Assembly (NCBI GenBank): GCA_947259495.1 | Contig: CAMYLV010000020.1 | Span: 1 to 64,000 of the forward strand | Length of the DNA: 64,000 nucleotides | Source of the DNA: an uncultured Desulfobacterales bacterium | GTDB lineage: Bacteria > Desulfobacterota > Desulfobacteria > Desulfobacterales > JAHEIW01 | Direction of reading: 5' to 3' | Shown: one piece after another, positions 34,014-43,094 of the stretch | How the letters are laid out: every line of letters begins with the position of its first letter | Position numbering within the stretch: the stretch's first letter is position 1 | Notes under the pieces: model-generated | Database searches by the model: none | Told to the model about the DNA's origin: nothing | The model's input: the letters and a program-made list of their open reading frames with translations, nothing else | Position numbers and translations under genes: made by a program

Positions 34014-35120
34014 TTAAGCCGGTTTAAGCCGGCCTTCGATGGTGCTTCGTGAGGGTGATGCCACCAGAGTCCCCGCTTCATCGTAGACAAAAAAACAACA
34101 CGGATTGACGTAAATCAATACTTCCGAACCGATTCGCCGTGAGTGAATACCTTCTTCAAGAACGACCAGCTTAGTGGTGTCGTGTTTGATATGAATTAAG
34201 GTCTCAGATCCGTTAATCTCTGCCAATTCTACGGACGCCCGAAACTCAGCATCGTCTTCGTTGTGACTCGTTAAGAACAGATGATTGGAGCGCACCCCGA
34301 ATATGTATTTTCCGGGAGACAGCGCGTTCATGTGCCACTTTAAGGGGATCACAATATCGCGTCCCAATATGGCCGTACCATCTTGAACGATTCCCTCGAG
34401 ATAGTTAATCGGCGGGTCACTGAATACCTCAGCCACCCGTATGGTTTTAGGATTATGGTAAACCTCGGGGGTGAGGCCGGTTTGTAATACCCGGCCTTCG
34501 TCAATGACCACAACTTTGCCACCCAACATCAATGCTTCGGCCGGTTCGGTTGTTGTATAAATAACGATAGCTTTGCGCCGCTGGAATATTTCTTGAAGTT
34601 CTGAGCGCAATTCTTCGCGCAGCTTGTAATCCAGATTGACAAGGGGCTCATCGAGCAGGAGCAATTGCGCGTCTTTTACCAGGGCGCGCGCGATGGCGAT
34701 ACGCTGCTGCTGGCCTCCGCTGAGCTCGGCCGGCAGACGATCGAGCAAGTCTTCAATGTGCAGCATTTCTGCAGTTTCGCGAACACGCCGGTCGATTTCG
34801 GCTTTAGGCGCACCGCTGACTTTAAGCGGGGAGGCGATGTTTTTATAAACGGTCAGAGAGGGATAATTGATGAATTGTTGATAGACCATGGCCACACTGC
34901 GTTTGCGCACCGATACACCGGTGACATCTTGACCATCGATCAGAATTTTTCCATGAGTGGGACGATCGATGCCGGCCATAATCCGCAGCAGGGATGTTTT
35001 ACCGGCCAGGGTGTGGCCCAAAAGGACATTGCGGGAGCCCGGCTCAAACTCGAGGTTGATATCTTTGAGATGGATCTCGCGGCCCACGAGCTTGTCAACG
35101 TTCTGCAGTGTTAGCCCCAA
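34014..35120 (-). CDS. glpS: Glycerol ABC importer ATPase GlpS
   Basis: A 368-residue ATPase and first gene of the operon. It appears to start at TTG (35120) with AAAAAGGAGATG upstream. Walker A is altered: GHTLAGKTS rather than GPSGCGKT/S, but keeps the GKT/S core. Signature LSGGQQQRIAIARAL and Walker B LLLLDEPLVNLDYKLREEL are normal, whereas the switch His is replaced: VIYTTTEPAEALML has no His where YVTHDQ is usual. GlpS and GlpT thus look complementary: GlpT has the intact switch His but a poor signature, GlpS the reverse. That suggests a heterodimer with asymmetric ATP sites. Confidence 0.88.
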   Translation of the reverse strand: MGLTLQNVDKLVGREIHLKDINLEFEPGSRNVLLGHTLAGKTSLLRIMAGIDRPTHGKILIDGQDVTGVSVRKRSVAMVYQQFINYPSLTVYKNIASPLKVSGAPKAEIDRRVRETAEMLHIEDLLDRLPAELSGGQQQRIAIARALVKDAQLLLLDEPLVNLDYKLREELRSELQEIFQRRKAIVIYTTTEPAEALMLGGKVVVIDEGRVLQTGLTPEVYHNPKTIRVAEVFSDPPINYLEGIVQDGTAILGRDIVIPLKWHMNALSPGKYIFGVRSNHLFLTSHNEDDAEFRASVELAEINGSETLIHIKHDTTKLVVLEEGIHSRRIGSEVLIYVNPCCFFVYDEAGTLVASPSRSTIEGRLKPA

Positions 35121-35373
35121 AAAACATCTCCTTTTTGAAACGATTCAGCCCGGATTCGATATTCAGTTGCAACGGTTGAAAAAACCCATATCGAGATTAA
35201 TTTAGCTAGCACCGTTTAGAAATTTTTTCAAGTCAAATTTTAGTCGAGATAGATCAATATGCTGGAGTCTAAAATATTTGTGTGGAAAAATGCCACTTGA
35301 TTGTGTTAAGCATCACCTTTTAAACTTAATTTGACGTAGGTTTCAACTGAATATTTCATCAAGGAGCCCAGAA

Positions 35374-36915
35374 CTGAAAACACAAGTGCTCATTATTGGC
35401 GGCGGGGCCACTGGCACAGGCATCGCCCGGGATTTAGCGTTGCGGGGTGTCCGATGCATCCTTGTGGAACAGGGTGACATTAATGCCGGGACGTCCGGTG
35501 CCAATCATGGCCTGCTGCACAGCGGTGCTCGTTATGTCTCATCTGATCAGGGCAGCGCCATAGAATGCCGCGAGGAAGGAGCGCTTTTAAAACAGATGGC
35601 GCCGCAGTGTATTGACGACGCCGGTGGTTTGTTCGTAGCGGTGGAAGGCGATGATGAAAAGTATGTAGCTGAGTTTCCGCATTTGTGTTCCGAATGCGGC
35701 ATTCCCGTGAAAGAATTGGATCTCAAGGAGGCCCGCGAACTCGAGCCGGTCCTTTCCGATAAATTAATTGCAGCTTATGCAGTGAACGATGCCTCGATTG
35801 ATCCGTTTAAACTATCCCTGGAAAATATCGCCCAGGCGCAAGAACTGGGCTGCACCCTGCTGCGATTTACGAAAGTTATCGGGTTTGAGAAAAAAAACAA
35901 CAAAATCCAGGCCACGCATCTGCAGGACACTGTCACCGGTGAAAAAATCATTATCGATGCAAATCAGGTGGTTAACGCCAGCGGTGCCTGGGCCGGTGAA
36001 GTTGCCGCCCTGGCCGGCGTGAAGATTGACATTATCTGTTCGAAAGGCAGTCTTTTGGTCACCCACAACAGGATCACGGATCGGGTGGTGAACCGCCTGC
36101 GCGCTTCAGCCAATGCGGACATCCTGGTGCCCGGCGGCACGGTGTCCATTCTCGGGACTACGTCCATTCGCATCGAAAATTTGAACCAGGTTTATCCCAC
36201 CGTTGAAGAGGTGGACGCCATGGTGGGTGAAGCTGTCAAAATGATCCCGGCCCTGGAAAACGCCCGATTCATTCGCGCCTACGCCGGCGTGAGACCGCTG
36301 GTCGGATCGCGCACCGCCTCCGACGACCGTAATGTCAGCCGCAGCTTTGCCCTGATCGATCATACGGACGACGGCCTTGAGAACTTTGTCAGCATTTCCG
36401 GTGGCAAGCTGACCACTTACCGCCTAATGGCGGAAAAAACAGCCGATCTGGTATGTGGCCACCTGGGTGTTTCCAAACCCTGTCTTACGAGAACAGAACC
36501 GCTGCCGGAAACGCAGCCCGGTAAATGGACCCAACCCGGATTGGCACCCAAATTGTGGATGCAAAAACATGAGCCGGAAGACATTTTGCTTTGCGAATGC
36601 GAAATGGTGCCAAAAAGCGTAGTGGATTCCATTGTTGACGCTATTCGCAAGCAGGACGGTCAACCGGATCTTAAGGCGATCTCCCTGCGCAGCCGAATCG
36701 GTAAAGGTGCCTGCCAGGGTACATTTTGCGGTGTGCGCGTGACCGCCTATTTGTTTGATCAGGGTGAGCTGACGTTCGATCAGTGTCTGGCAGGCCTCAG
36801 GGAATTCCTCGGCAAACGCTGGCATGGGCAATACCCGACACTGTGGGATAAACAGCTGGTGCAATCAGAACTCCTGGAAGCCCTGTATTGCGGGTTGTTT
36901 GGGCTCGAGTTGTAG
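35374..36915 (+). CDS. glpA: Anaerobic glycerol-3-phosphate dehydrogenase subunit A (GlpA)
   Basis: An FAD enzyme of about 513 residues that oxidises sn-glycerol-3-phosphate to dihydroxyacetone phosphate. The FAD motif IIGGGATGTGIARDLALRG is at the N terminus, and the GlpA-specific C-terminal BFD-like [2Fe-2S] domain is present (LCECEM and GKGACQGTFC). The only well-placed ribosome binding site, AAGGAG at 35361-35366, is seven bases before CTG 35374, which gives Met-Lys-Thr-Gln-Val-Leu-Ile; the next start codon, GTG 35386, is 19 bases away. I therefore favour a CTG start. It is divergent from the glycerol importer operon and followed by glpB after 119 bases. Confidence 0.9.
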   Translation: MKTQVLIIGGGATGTGIARDLALRGVRCILVEQGDINAGTSGANHGLLHSGARYVSSDQGSAIECREEGALLKQMAPQCIDDAGGLFVAVEGDDEKYVAEFPHLCSECGIPVKELDLKEARELEPVLSDKLIAAYAVNDASIDPFKLSLENIAQAQELGCTLLRFTKVIGFEKKNNKIQATHLQDTVTGEKIIIDANQVVNASGAWAGEVAALAGVKIDIICSKGSLLVTHNRITDRVVNRLRASANADILVPGGTVSILGTTSIRIENLNQVYPTVEEVDAMVGEAVKMIPALENARFIRAYAGVRPLVGSRTASDDRNVSRSFALIDHTDDGLENFVSISGGKLTTYRLMAEKTADLVCGHLGVSKPCLTRTEPLPETQPGKWTQPGLAPKLWMQKHEPEDILLCECEMVPKSVVDSIVDAIRKQDGQPDLKAISLRSRIGKGACQGTFCGVRVTAYLFDQGELTFDQCLAGLREFLGKRWHGQYPTLWDKQLVQSELLEALYCGLFGLEL

Positions 36916-36918
36916 CGA

Positions 36919-36993
36919 AGCTACAGGTTCAAAGGTTCAGCGTCCAAGGTTGACCTAACCCTGAACTTCTGAACCCAGAACCCTGAACTTTTA
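36919..36993. repeat. GGTTCA/TGAACC hairpin repeat, copy 2
   Basis: CAGGTTCAAAGGTTCAGCG on the left and AACCCTGAACTTCTGAACCC on the right, inverted, with CCAAGGTTGACC between. Same family as 18427-18497. It lies between glpA and glpB. Confidence 0.5.
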
Positions 36994-37034
36994 GCTCGTA
37001 CCAGCAAATTGTTACCGAAAGATTGAGTATCTAA

Positions 37035-38264
37035 ATGAGCGACCTGAAGTCTATCGAATGCGATTTGTGTATAATCGGCAGCGGCCTAGCCGGAATGGCT
37101 GCCGCCCTTTTTGCTGCCGCCAGAGGCCTGTCTGTCGTGCAGATGGGGCATACCGGAGAAATTATTTTTGCCAGCGGTTTGCTGGACCTGCTCGGCGTGC
37201 ACCCGGTCAGTGAAAAGCGGCTCTGGAGCGATCCCTGGGCCGCGATAGATGCCCTGGTACGGGACATACCCCATCACCCCTATGCGCGGTTAAAAAAAGA
37301 GGACATCAAAGCTGCTTTTGATGAAATCCTGGCTTTTTTAGAGGAAACCGGTCTTACCTATCACCGAAACATCGATCGTAATACCGGCGTACTGACTTCG
37401 CTGGGTACGGTAAAAACCACATATGCTGTCCCGCATACCATGTGGAAGGGGGTCAGGGCGCTGAAAGAAAAATCGGACTGTCTGATTGTTGATATCCGGG
37501 GCTTAAAGGGATTCAGCGGCCGCCAAATTGTGGCCGCCTTTGAAAATGAATGGTCACATTTACGTTCGGCCCGGATCTCATTTCCGGATAGCGATCATTT
37601 GAATGAAATGTACACGGAACATATGGCCAATGCATTGCTTCTGCCATACAATCGGGAGAAGCTGGCAGGGGTCGTGCAGCCCCTTGTAAAAGAATCCAGC
37701 ATCGTAGGGCTGCCGGCTATTTTGGGGCTGTATCAAACCCATGAGGTCATCTCCCATCTTGAGGAGTTGGTTGGTATCCCGATCTTTGAAATCCCCACTA
37801 TTCCCCCCTCGGTTCCCGGATTGCGCCTTAAGGAAGCGTTTGAACGGGGGCTGCGCTTAAAAGGTGTTCAATACTTTTCTTTAACCCGGGCTTTACAGGT
37901 GCGACAAACGGCAGCTGGCCATTTTGAAACCCAAATCGGCCGGGATGTTGTCGAGCACATCGTTGACTCCCGGGGTGTTATACTGGCCAGCGGTCGCTTT
38001 ATCGGAGGCGGTTTGCATGCCGACCGGACCCATATTCGCGAAACCATTTTAGACTCCCGGGGACATTTAATCAATCAGGCCGGCCTGGCAATTGATGATG
38101 CGTTTCGTCCCCTGGCTGATTCGGGTGGCCCGGCCTTTGAATCGCTTTTTGCCGCCGGCTCCATCCTGGCCCACAATGACTGGAAACGTGTGAAATGCGG
38201 TGCCGGCCTTGCCATCGCCACTGCCTTCGGAGCGGTTAATGCCTTTGTCCGGCTATGTCGGTGA
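37035..38264 (+). CDS. glpB: Anaerobic glycerol-3-phosphate dehydrogenase subunit B (GlpB)
   Basis: A 409-residue flavoprotein subunit that joins GlpA in the anaerobic dehydrogenase. N-terminal dinucleotide motif DLCIIGSGLAGMAAALFAAA; the GlpB words ASGLLDLLGVHPV, GTVKTTYAVPHTMWKG, LVKESSIVGLPAILGL and ILASGRFIGGGLHAD follow, ending in the FAD-closing SILAHNDWKRVKCGAGLAIA. The usual third subunit GlpC (iron-sulfur, membrane anchor) is not encoded next to it; the nearest protein with CCG domains is the HdrD-like gene at 41943. Electron transfer to menaquinone or to another carrier is therefore open. Confidence 0.94.
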   Translation: MSDLKSIECDLCIIGSGLAGMAAALFAAARGLSVVQMGHTGEIIFASGLLDLLGVHPVSEKRLWSDPWAAIDALVRDIPHHPYARLKKEDIKAAFDEILAFLEETGLTYHRNIDRNTGVLTSLGTVKTTYAVPHTMWKGVRALKEKSDCLIVDIRGLKGFSGRQIVAAFENEWSHLRSARISFPDSDHLNEMYTEHMANALLLPYNREKLAGVVQPLVKESSIVGLPAILGLYQTHEVISHLEELVGIPIFEIPTIPPSVPGLRLKEAFERGLRLKGVQYFSLTRALQVRQTAAGHFETQIGRDVVEHIVDSRGVILASGRFIGGGLHADRTHIRETILDSRGHLINQAGLAIDDAFRPLADSGGPAFESLFAAGSILAHNDWKRVKCGAGLAIATAFGAVNAFVRLCR

Positions 38265-38933
38265 TTTGCATTAATACGTCCGTAATCACATAATTGTTGC
38301 AAATGGTGATAGTGCTAAAGCACAGGTCCTGGAAATCACCGATTGTCTCACCGCGAAGATACAAATCTGCAATACTCCAAAATTTCATATTTCATCCGGG
38401 TATCCAATAAATTTATATGATCATCACGAAGTCCACAAGAAATTATAGCTCAAAAAAGTGTGGATTTGCCCTGGCTAATCTGCAAACTCATTAGCACGAT
38501 TGAAGCTCGGTATTTTTCCCCGTATAGGGCCATACCTTAACATTGTTTAAAAGCGCTTTTGATATCACTTTGAAACATGTACTTTTAACCAAGTTGAAGT
38601 TATGGCGCAAAACGCGGCTGACAAAGTTCACCAAATTTAATTCTGTCTCAGATGATCAACAATGGCCGAACCTTTGTTATTCTCAATAAATCACCACCTG
38701 AAAGAATCCATAATTTTGATTGAAAAAGCCCATCGATTTGGGTATAGATGCATATAAATCATTTTTGAACTTCCCATTCCACCTGACCAGAAGCGGTTTT
38801 CCATTTCCAGGATCACATCCGATTTATCGCTTGATTTTCACGCTCCTTTGAATAATCAATATGCTGAGTTTGTATGTCTTAGATTTTAAAAACTGGGTGC
38901 CATTAAAAACCATCTAAAAGAAAGGAGGACCAT
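38265..38933. other. 669-base gap without a gene; one stem-loop
   Basis: AT-rich DNA. A compound stem-loop lies 41 bases after glpB: GGTGAT (38305-38310) pairs with ATCACC (38335-38340) and encloses GTGCTAAAGCAC (38312-38323). It may end the glpAB transcript, though no T run follows. A remnant CACCGCGAAGATACAAATCTGC near 38350 resembles the other dispersed repeats. No open frame with family features was found. Confidence 0.5.
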
Positions 38934-39116
38934 ATGCTTTGGGCTACTTACGGGAAAATATCGCAAGAGGGCATTAAAGGGCTTATCGCAGAGCCTCAAA
39001 ACCGGGCCGAACCTGTAGGGAAATTAATAGAGGCACTTGGTGGTAAGCTGGTTAGCTATCACTTGTTGCTGAATGCAGAGATTGATTTCTTCATTATTTC
39101 GGATGTATTTCATTAA
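38934..39116 (+). pseudogene. Truncated GYD-domain protein
   Basis: Sixty codons that match the first two thirds of the GYD domain (ATYGKISQEGIKGLIAEPQN, KLIEALGGKLVSYHLLL) but stop right after NAEIDFFIISDVFH, where complete members (about 95 residues) go on with a further helix and strand. The family normally has a Gly-x-Tyr-Asp at this point (hence GYD); here it reads NAEID. The ribosome binding site AAAGGAGGACC is intact, so it may still be translated. No continuation was found in the other frames downstream. GYD proteins are small and of uncertain function. Confidence 0.55.
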
Positions 39117-39304
39117 TTATGTCAAGAAAGGCAACCCAAACCTGTAATCTTCAGGCAATTAATCCCCACATAGCTAAAAAAATTGGCATTCAACAAAAAA
39201 AGGAATATTGACCTCATAAGATGTAATTATTAGTTCCAATAGAAACGTCTGGTGGAAATGTAAAAAGAAAGGACATTCGTACAATATAACGAAAGGAGGT
39301 CAAA

Positions 39305-39601
39305 ATGGTAAAGGTTCTGATTAAGAGACATATAAAAGAGGGTAAGGCGAAAGACGTTTTTGCCCTGCTCAACAAGCATCGTGCCAATGCTACGAGTCAG
39401 AGGGGCTATATCAAAGGGGAAACTTTGATGAGCTATCAAAATCCCCACGGTCTACTCGTGATCTCCACGTGGCAGAGCATGGAAAATTGGCTAGCCTGGA
39501 AAGAAAATAAAGAGAGAAGAGCGAATGAGGCGCAGTTGGAACAGTTCTTGGAATCTCCGACCGAATACGATGAATACATTTTCGGGACTTACCCTATCTA
39601 A
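39305..39601 (+). CDS. Antibiotic biosynthesis monooxygenase (ABM) domain protein
   Basis: A 98-residue dimeric alpha-beta-barrel-type protein. ABM features: VKVLIKRHIKEGKAKDVFAL, GYIKGETLMSYQNPHGLLVI, STWQSMENWLAWKENKERR and the end EYIFGTYPI. Such proteins include quinol monooxygenases, haem-degrading enzymes and proteins without known activity; no haem-binding His or Asn can be assigned with confidence. CGAAAGGAGGTCAAA gives strong initiation. It stands alone after the truncated GYD gene, a family with a similar fold. Confidence 0.8.
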   Translation: MVKVLIKRHIKEGKAKDVFALLNKHRANATSQRGYIKGETLMSYQNPHGLLVISTWQSMENWLAWKENKERRANEAQLEQFLESPTEYDEYIFGTYPI

Positions 39602-39810
39602 AAAATAAAATTTAATGGCCTTAAAAACCTGTGATAGGTAAATGTATCCCAGGTTTAGCCGATTTTGCAGTATTCTCAATATATTTTTATTCTCTAAACC
39701 AAAAATAAAATCACAACATGTTGTGCCTATCTAATTTTTTCTGACTGATAACTCTCTGAAAAATTCGTTATATTTAATGTGAAAGAAGCGATTGAATCAG
39801 GTCATAGGAA

Positions 39811-41640
39811 ATGCTGTATCACAAAATAAAAAATACTAAAAACTTTTGGAATTCTCATTTAAGTTTTATTTTATTGATTCTACTTTTGACGAATTGCACA
39901 AGAGGCATATTGGTCGAAGAGGCGTCAGAGTACAGGGATGAATTAACCTTTGCGGAACTGATGGACCCTAACTACACAAACAGTAAGCATGTTCACAATA
40001 GCTACTTTATGCCCATGGGCAATGCAACTCATGCCTTGCATGATTTAGAGGGAACTTTGACAGTTCCACAAGTTGAAATGAAAATAAAATCATTAAAATA
40101 TAAAGGTGATTGGTATCAATCTTATTTCTTTCACTACTTTCCTGGATTCTCTGTTAGTTTTTTTTCTTATAAAGATTACTTGATTCCAGTGAACCAGGGG
40201 TTACTCGAAGCCAAGGGCCCGCATAAGGCCTGGGACATTATCTTTTCTCCTGGCAGGGTATGGTCAGAGCCTGGAGACAGTGGCATGTCGCGAGCTTCCT
40301 TTCCGTTTGTCATAACCCCGAGAATACCTATGGGAGCTTTTAATGGCATAGCTACCTTTCTTTACGACAATAAACGTGTTTCCGCTTTTCGGTTTCAAAT
40401 TGTTCAGCAAAGTGGAGGTAACGACGAGTTCTATCCTTACGGTCAGATTCCACTTCAGTTCATTCCCAGCCCCATAGAAAACCTTGATGAATTGGAAAAT
40501 CAATTTGCTGAGAAACTGAATCGACAAACGCCCATCCACCCTTGGACCGAATTGGAGAAAATGTCCGATTCGCAAGTCCTGAAAAAATTTTCGGGTGGAT
40601 TAGCATCGCAACAAATAAGCGCTACCGGAGTAATCATGGATGGTGCAATTTATCTTCAACCCTGCATGACGCCCTTCGGTCAGTTCCCATACCCCCGAGA
40701 AATGCGACACAATGTCAAATCGGTAAGCAAATCCATGGGTGCGGCGTTAGCAATGCTGGCCTTAGCTCAAAAGTATGGCGATGAATTATTCGATCTTAAA
40801 ATTGCAGATTATGTAAAAGTAACCGCTGAACACGATGGGTGGGATGAAGTGACCTTTGGGAATGCTCTAAACATGGCGACGGGAATCGGCGATGAAGCGC
40901 CCTACCGAAAACCCCTGGTAACAAGTGCTGACGAGAACAAACCCAAACTATATAAATTCATAGACAAGGAACCAAATACAGCACAGCAGTGGCTTAACTT
41001 TAGTTTTTCCTACGGTAATTATCCCTGGCGGCCTGGAGAGATTCTTCGTTACAACTCAATCAACACCTTTGTATTGGGAGCTGTGATGGACAGTTTCCTT
41101 AAAAGCAAAGAGGGACTAAATGTCAATCTTTGGGAAATGGTGACCAAAGATGTATTGAAGCCGATAGGTATCCATCAACTGCCATTGATGCATACGCGCG
41201 AAAATGATGGGAGCATCGGGTTACCCCATTTTGCTTTCGGCCTTTACCCAAACGTGGATGACACCGCCAAAATTGCCACGCTTTTGCAAAATGGAGGACA
41301 GCATGAAGGGGTACAACTGTTAAGCGAAATAAAACTGTCTGAAGCCCTATGCCGAAAAGGTATTGTTGGTCTGCTCTCCGAATATAGCGGCAGATATGGT
41401 GATGTAGGTTACCATATGTCATTCTGGTCTGTGCCGATAAAATCCGAAGCTGGGAGGTATTTTCAAATACCTTTCATGTCAGGGATGGGCGGGAACAGAG
41501 TTGTTTTAGCACCAAATGGCGTTTCAAGCTTTATTTTTACAGGGGCGGGAGAAAAGAACTTTTTTTCGTTTGTACAGGCAACTGCTACCATTAAATCAAT
41601 ACCATACGAAGGGATGACAAAACCAATCAAATTGAAGTGA
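39811..41640 (+). CDS. Lipoprotein serine hydrolase, class C beta-lactamase-related
   Basis: A 609-residue predicted lipoprotein (hydrophobic core LSFILLILLL and lipobox Cys29 in LLLTNC). Residues 40-240 form an N-terminal beta-rich part without a family I recognise. The C-terminal half resembles penicillin-binding-protein-like serine hydrolases: the nucleophile motif S-x-x-K is Ser304-Val-Ser-Lys307 in NVKSVSKSMGAALAM, and LRYNSINTFVLGAVM supplies the Tyr-x-Asn-like element. Substrates of such proteins range from peptides to esters. The gene is lower in GC than the glycerol island and stands alone, flanked by AT-rich gaps. Family call good, role unknown. Confidence 0.8.
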   Translation: MLYHKIKNTKNFWNSHLSFILLILLLTNCTRGILVEEASEYRDELTFAELMDPNYTNSKHVHNSYFMPMGNATHALHDLEGTLTVPQVEMKIKSLKYKGDWYQSYFFHYFPGFSVSFFSYKDYLIPVNQGLLEAKGPHKAWDIIFSPGRVWSEPGDSGMSRASFPFVITPRIPMGAFNGIATFLYDNKRVSAFRFQIVQQSGGNDEFYPYGQIPLQFIPSPIENLDELENQFAEKLNRQTPIHPWTELEKMSDSQVLKKFSGGLASQQISATGVIMDGAIYLQPCMTPFGQFPYPREMRHNVKSVSKSMGAALAMLALAQKYGDELFDLKIADYVKVTAEHDGWDEVTFGNALNMATGIGDEAPYRKPLVTSADENKPKLYKFIDKEPNTAQQWLNFSFSYGNYPWRPGEILRYNSINTFVLGAVMDSFLKSKEGLNVNLWEMVTKDVLKPIGIHQLPLMHTRENDGSIGLPHFAFGLYPNVDDTAKIATLLQNGGQHEGVQLLSEIKLSEALCRKGIVGLLSEYSGRYGDVGYHMSFWSVPIKSEAGRYFQIPFMSGMGGNRVVLAPNGVSSFIFTGAGEKNFFSFVQATATIKSIPYEGMTKPIKLK

Positions 41641-41768
41641 GAGCCATATTTTGGGTTATTAAATACCATTTTTCTCATAGTTTACTTTGGCCTTGTGAAA
41701 CCTTTGTATGGTTTCTTGATTACACCTTATATTGTGGTATTGAGATTTGGTGAGAAATCTTCGATTTT

Positions 41769-41826
41769 TCCAACATATCAATACTTTTGGACCTCATAAA
41801 AAGTTGTGATATTCATTTTATATTTC
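41769..41826. repeat. Dispersed repeat, family A, copy 3
   Basis: TCCAACATATCAATACTTTT, GGACCTCATAAAAAGTTGTG and ATATTCATTTTATATTTC repeat the words seen at 842-925 and 2384-2440. It occupies the 302-base gap between the serine hydrolase and the end of the hdr operon; no terminator hairpin with a T run was recognised there. Confidence 0.5.
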
Positions 41827-41942
41827 AGGTGTAAAATTTGGCCATTTTCGTTACTACCTGTGGTTGCATATTAGGCTACGCAACCCACAATTTGGCTAAA
41901 TTGTGAATTATGTCTATCTATAGATCATTATCAATTTTTTCA

Positions 41943-43094
41943 TCACCCACCATTTGCCCCGCTATCGCTTAACCTTTGCCTCAGATATGTGTAAAGATCG
42001 ATTACCTTAAGGTCTGAATCGGCGCCGCCCTGGGCACATGCAAGATGAATCTGGCATTTGGGACAGGCGGTGATCAGAGTTTGCGCTCCGGTTTGGACGG
42101 CTTCCTGCATGCGCTCCATTTGAATGGCTTTTGAATAGCTTGAGCACTCCATCCAGGCGCTGGTCCCGCAGCAAAGCGCATTTTGACGGTTGCGCTCCAT
42201 CTCCACCAGATCCGTATTCGGGAGTGATTTAAGCAGCTGGCGGGGTGCCTCATATATGCCTGCCAAGCGACCCAAACGACATGGGTCATGGTATGTGATC
42301 GGGGCGGTAGAAGACGGCTGAAACGATAAGCCGGCAGCTGAGAGTTCGTGCGCCAGAAATTCCGTCAGATGCAGGACCTCAAAAGGCAGCTTGCCAAAAT
42401 ATTTGGGATAATATTTTTTAAAGGTGACATACCCCTCCGGGCAGCTGAAAAGTACGGTTTTAGCACAGGAGGATTTGATCACTTCAAGATTCCATTCGGC
42501 CAACTTGTGGAAAGTGGCATGGTCGCCACACCACAATGCATCGTGTCCGCAACAGCGCTCGTGATTGCTGATAACGGGTTCGATCCCCATTTTGTTTAGC
42601 AACGTGAGCACGCTGCGCGCGCTCTCAAGAGGGGACAGATCCATATATCGGAAGGTCACGTCAAAGAACGGCAGGCACCCCACAAAATAAAAATATTCCC
42701 CGGTATCACCAAAAACTCCTGCTTCACGGGCCCACTGTGTGCGCTGCTGTTTTAAATCGCGGGTTTGCAGACCGGCGACGGCCTGCAGGATGCCGTGGTG
42801 ACTTTCTTGCGGAAAATTACCGGCTTTGCGGGCTTCCTGTCTATGGGTGCTGATGAATTCAGGGAAATCAATCTCTGCCGGACAGCGTTCGCTGCAGGCT
42901 GCGCAGCTCAAGCAGGCCCAGATTTCGCGGCTCTTTTCCAGACCACCGTCCGGATCCAGCACGACCTGTTTGATCATTTGGCGGGGTGAAAATTTAGACA
43001 GTTCACGGCTGATGGGGCAGCTTCCGGTACACAGGCCGCATTCCATACAGTAGTCGATTTGTTTTTGGGAAAGATGCTTTGGCTTATCCATCAT
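41943..43094 (-). CDS. HdrD-like iron-sulfur protein with two CCG domains
   Basis: A 383-residue cytoplasmic protein that combines HdrC- and HdrB-like parts, as in HdrD and GlpC. Two [4Fe-4S] sites are at Cys16/19/22/26 (CMECGLCTGSC) and Cys61/64/67/71 (CLSCAACSERC). Two CCG domains follow, with HERCCGHDALW, LFSCPEGY, HDPCRLGR, ALCCGTSAWMEC and ITACPKCQIHL. Its ATG overlaps the mvhD stop by four bases, so translation is coupled to mvhD. It ends the hdrC-B-A-mvhD operon and could be a second disulfide-reducing or electron-accepting arm of the complex. Confidence 0.88.
   Translation of the reverse strand: MMDKPKHLSQKQIDYCMECGLCTGSCPISRELSKFSPRQMIKQVVLDPDGGLEKSREIWACLSCAACSERCPAEIDFPEFISTHRQEARKAGNFPQESHHGILQAVAGLQTRDLKQQRTQWAREAGVFGDTGEYFYFVGCLPFFDVTFRYMDLSPLESARSVLTLLNKMGIEPVISNHERCCGHDALWCGDHATFHKLAEWNLEVIKSSCAKTVLFSCPEGYVTFKKYYPKYFGKLPFEVLHLTEFLAHELSAAGLSFQPSSTAPITYHDPCRLGRLAGIYEAPRQLLKSLPNTDLVEMERNRQNALCCGTSAWMECSSYSKAIQMERMQEAVQTGAQTLITACPKCQIHLACAQGGADSDLKVIDLYTYLRQRLSDSGANGG

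Noticed and set aside
39114-39180. Read-through or frameshift continuation of the GYD gene
   Set aside because: The stop is TAA, so Sec is excluded, and no frame downstream resembles the missing part of the domain.
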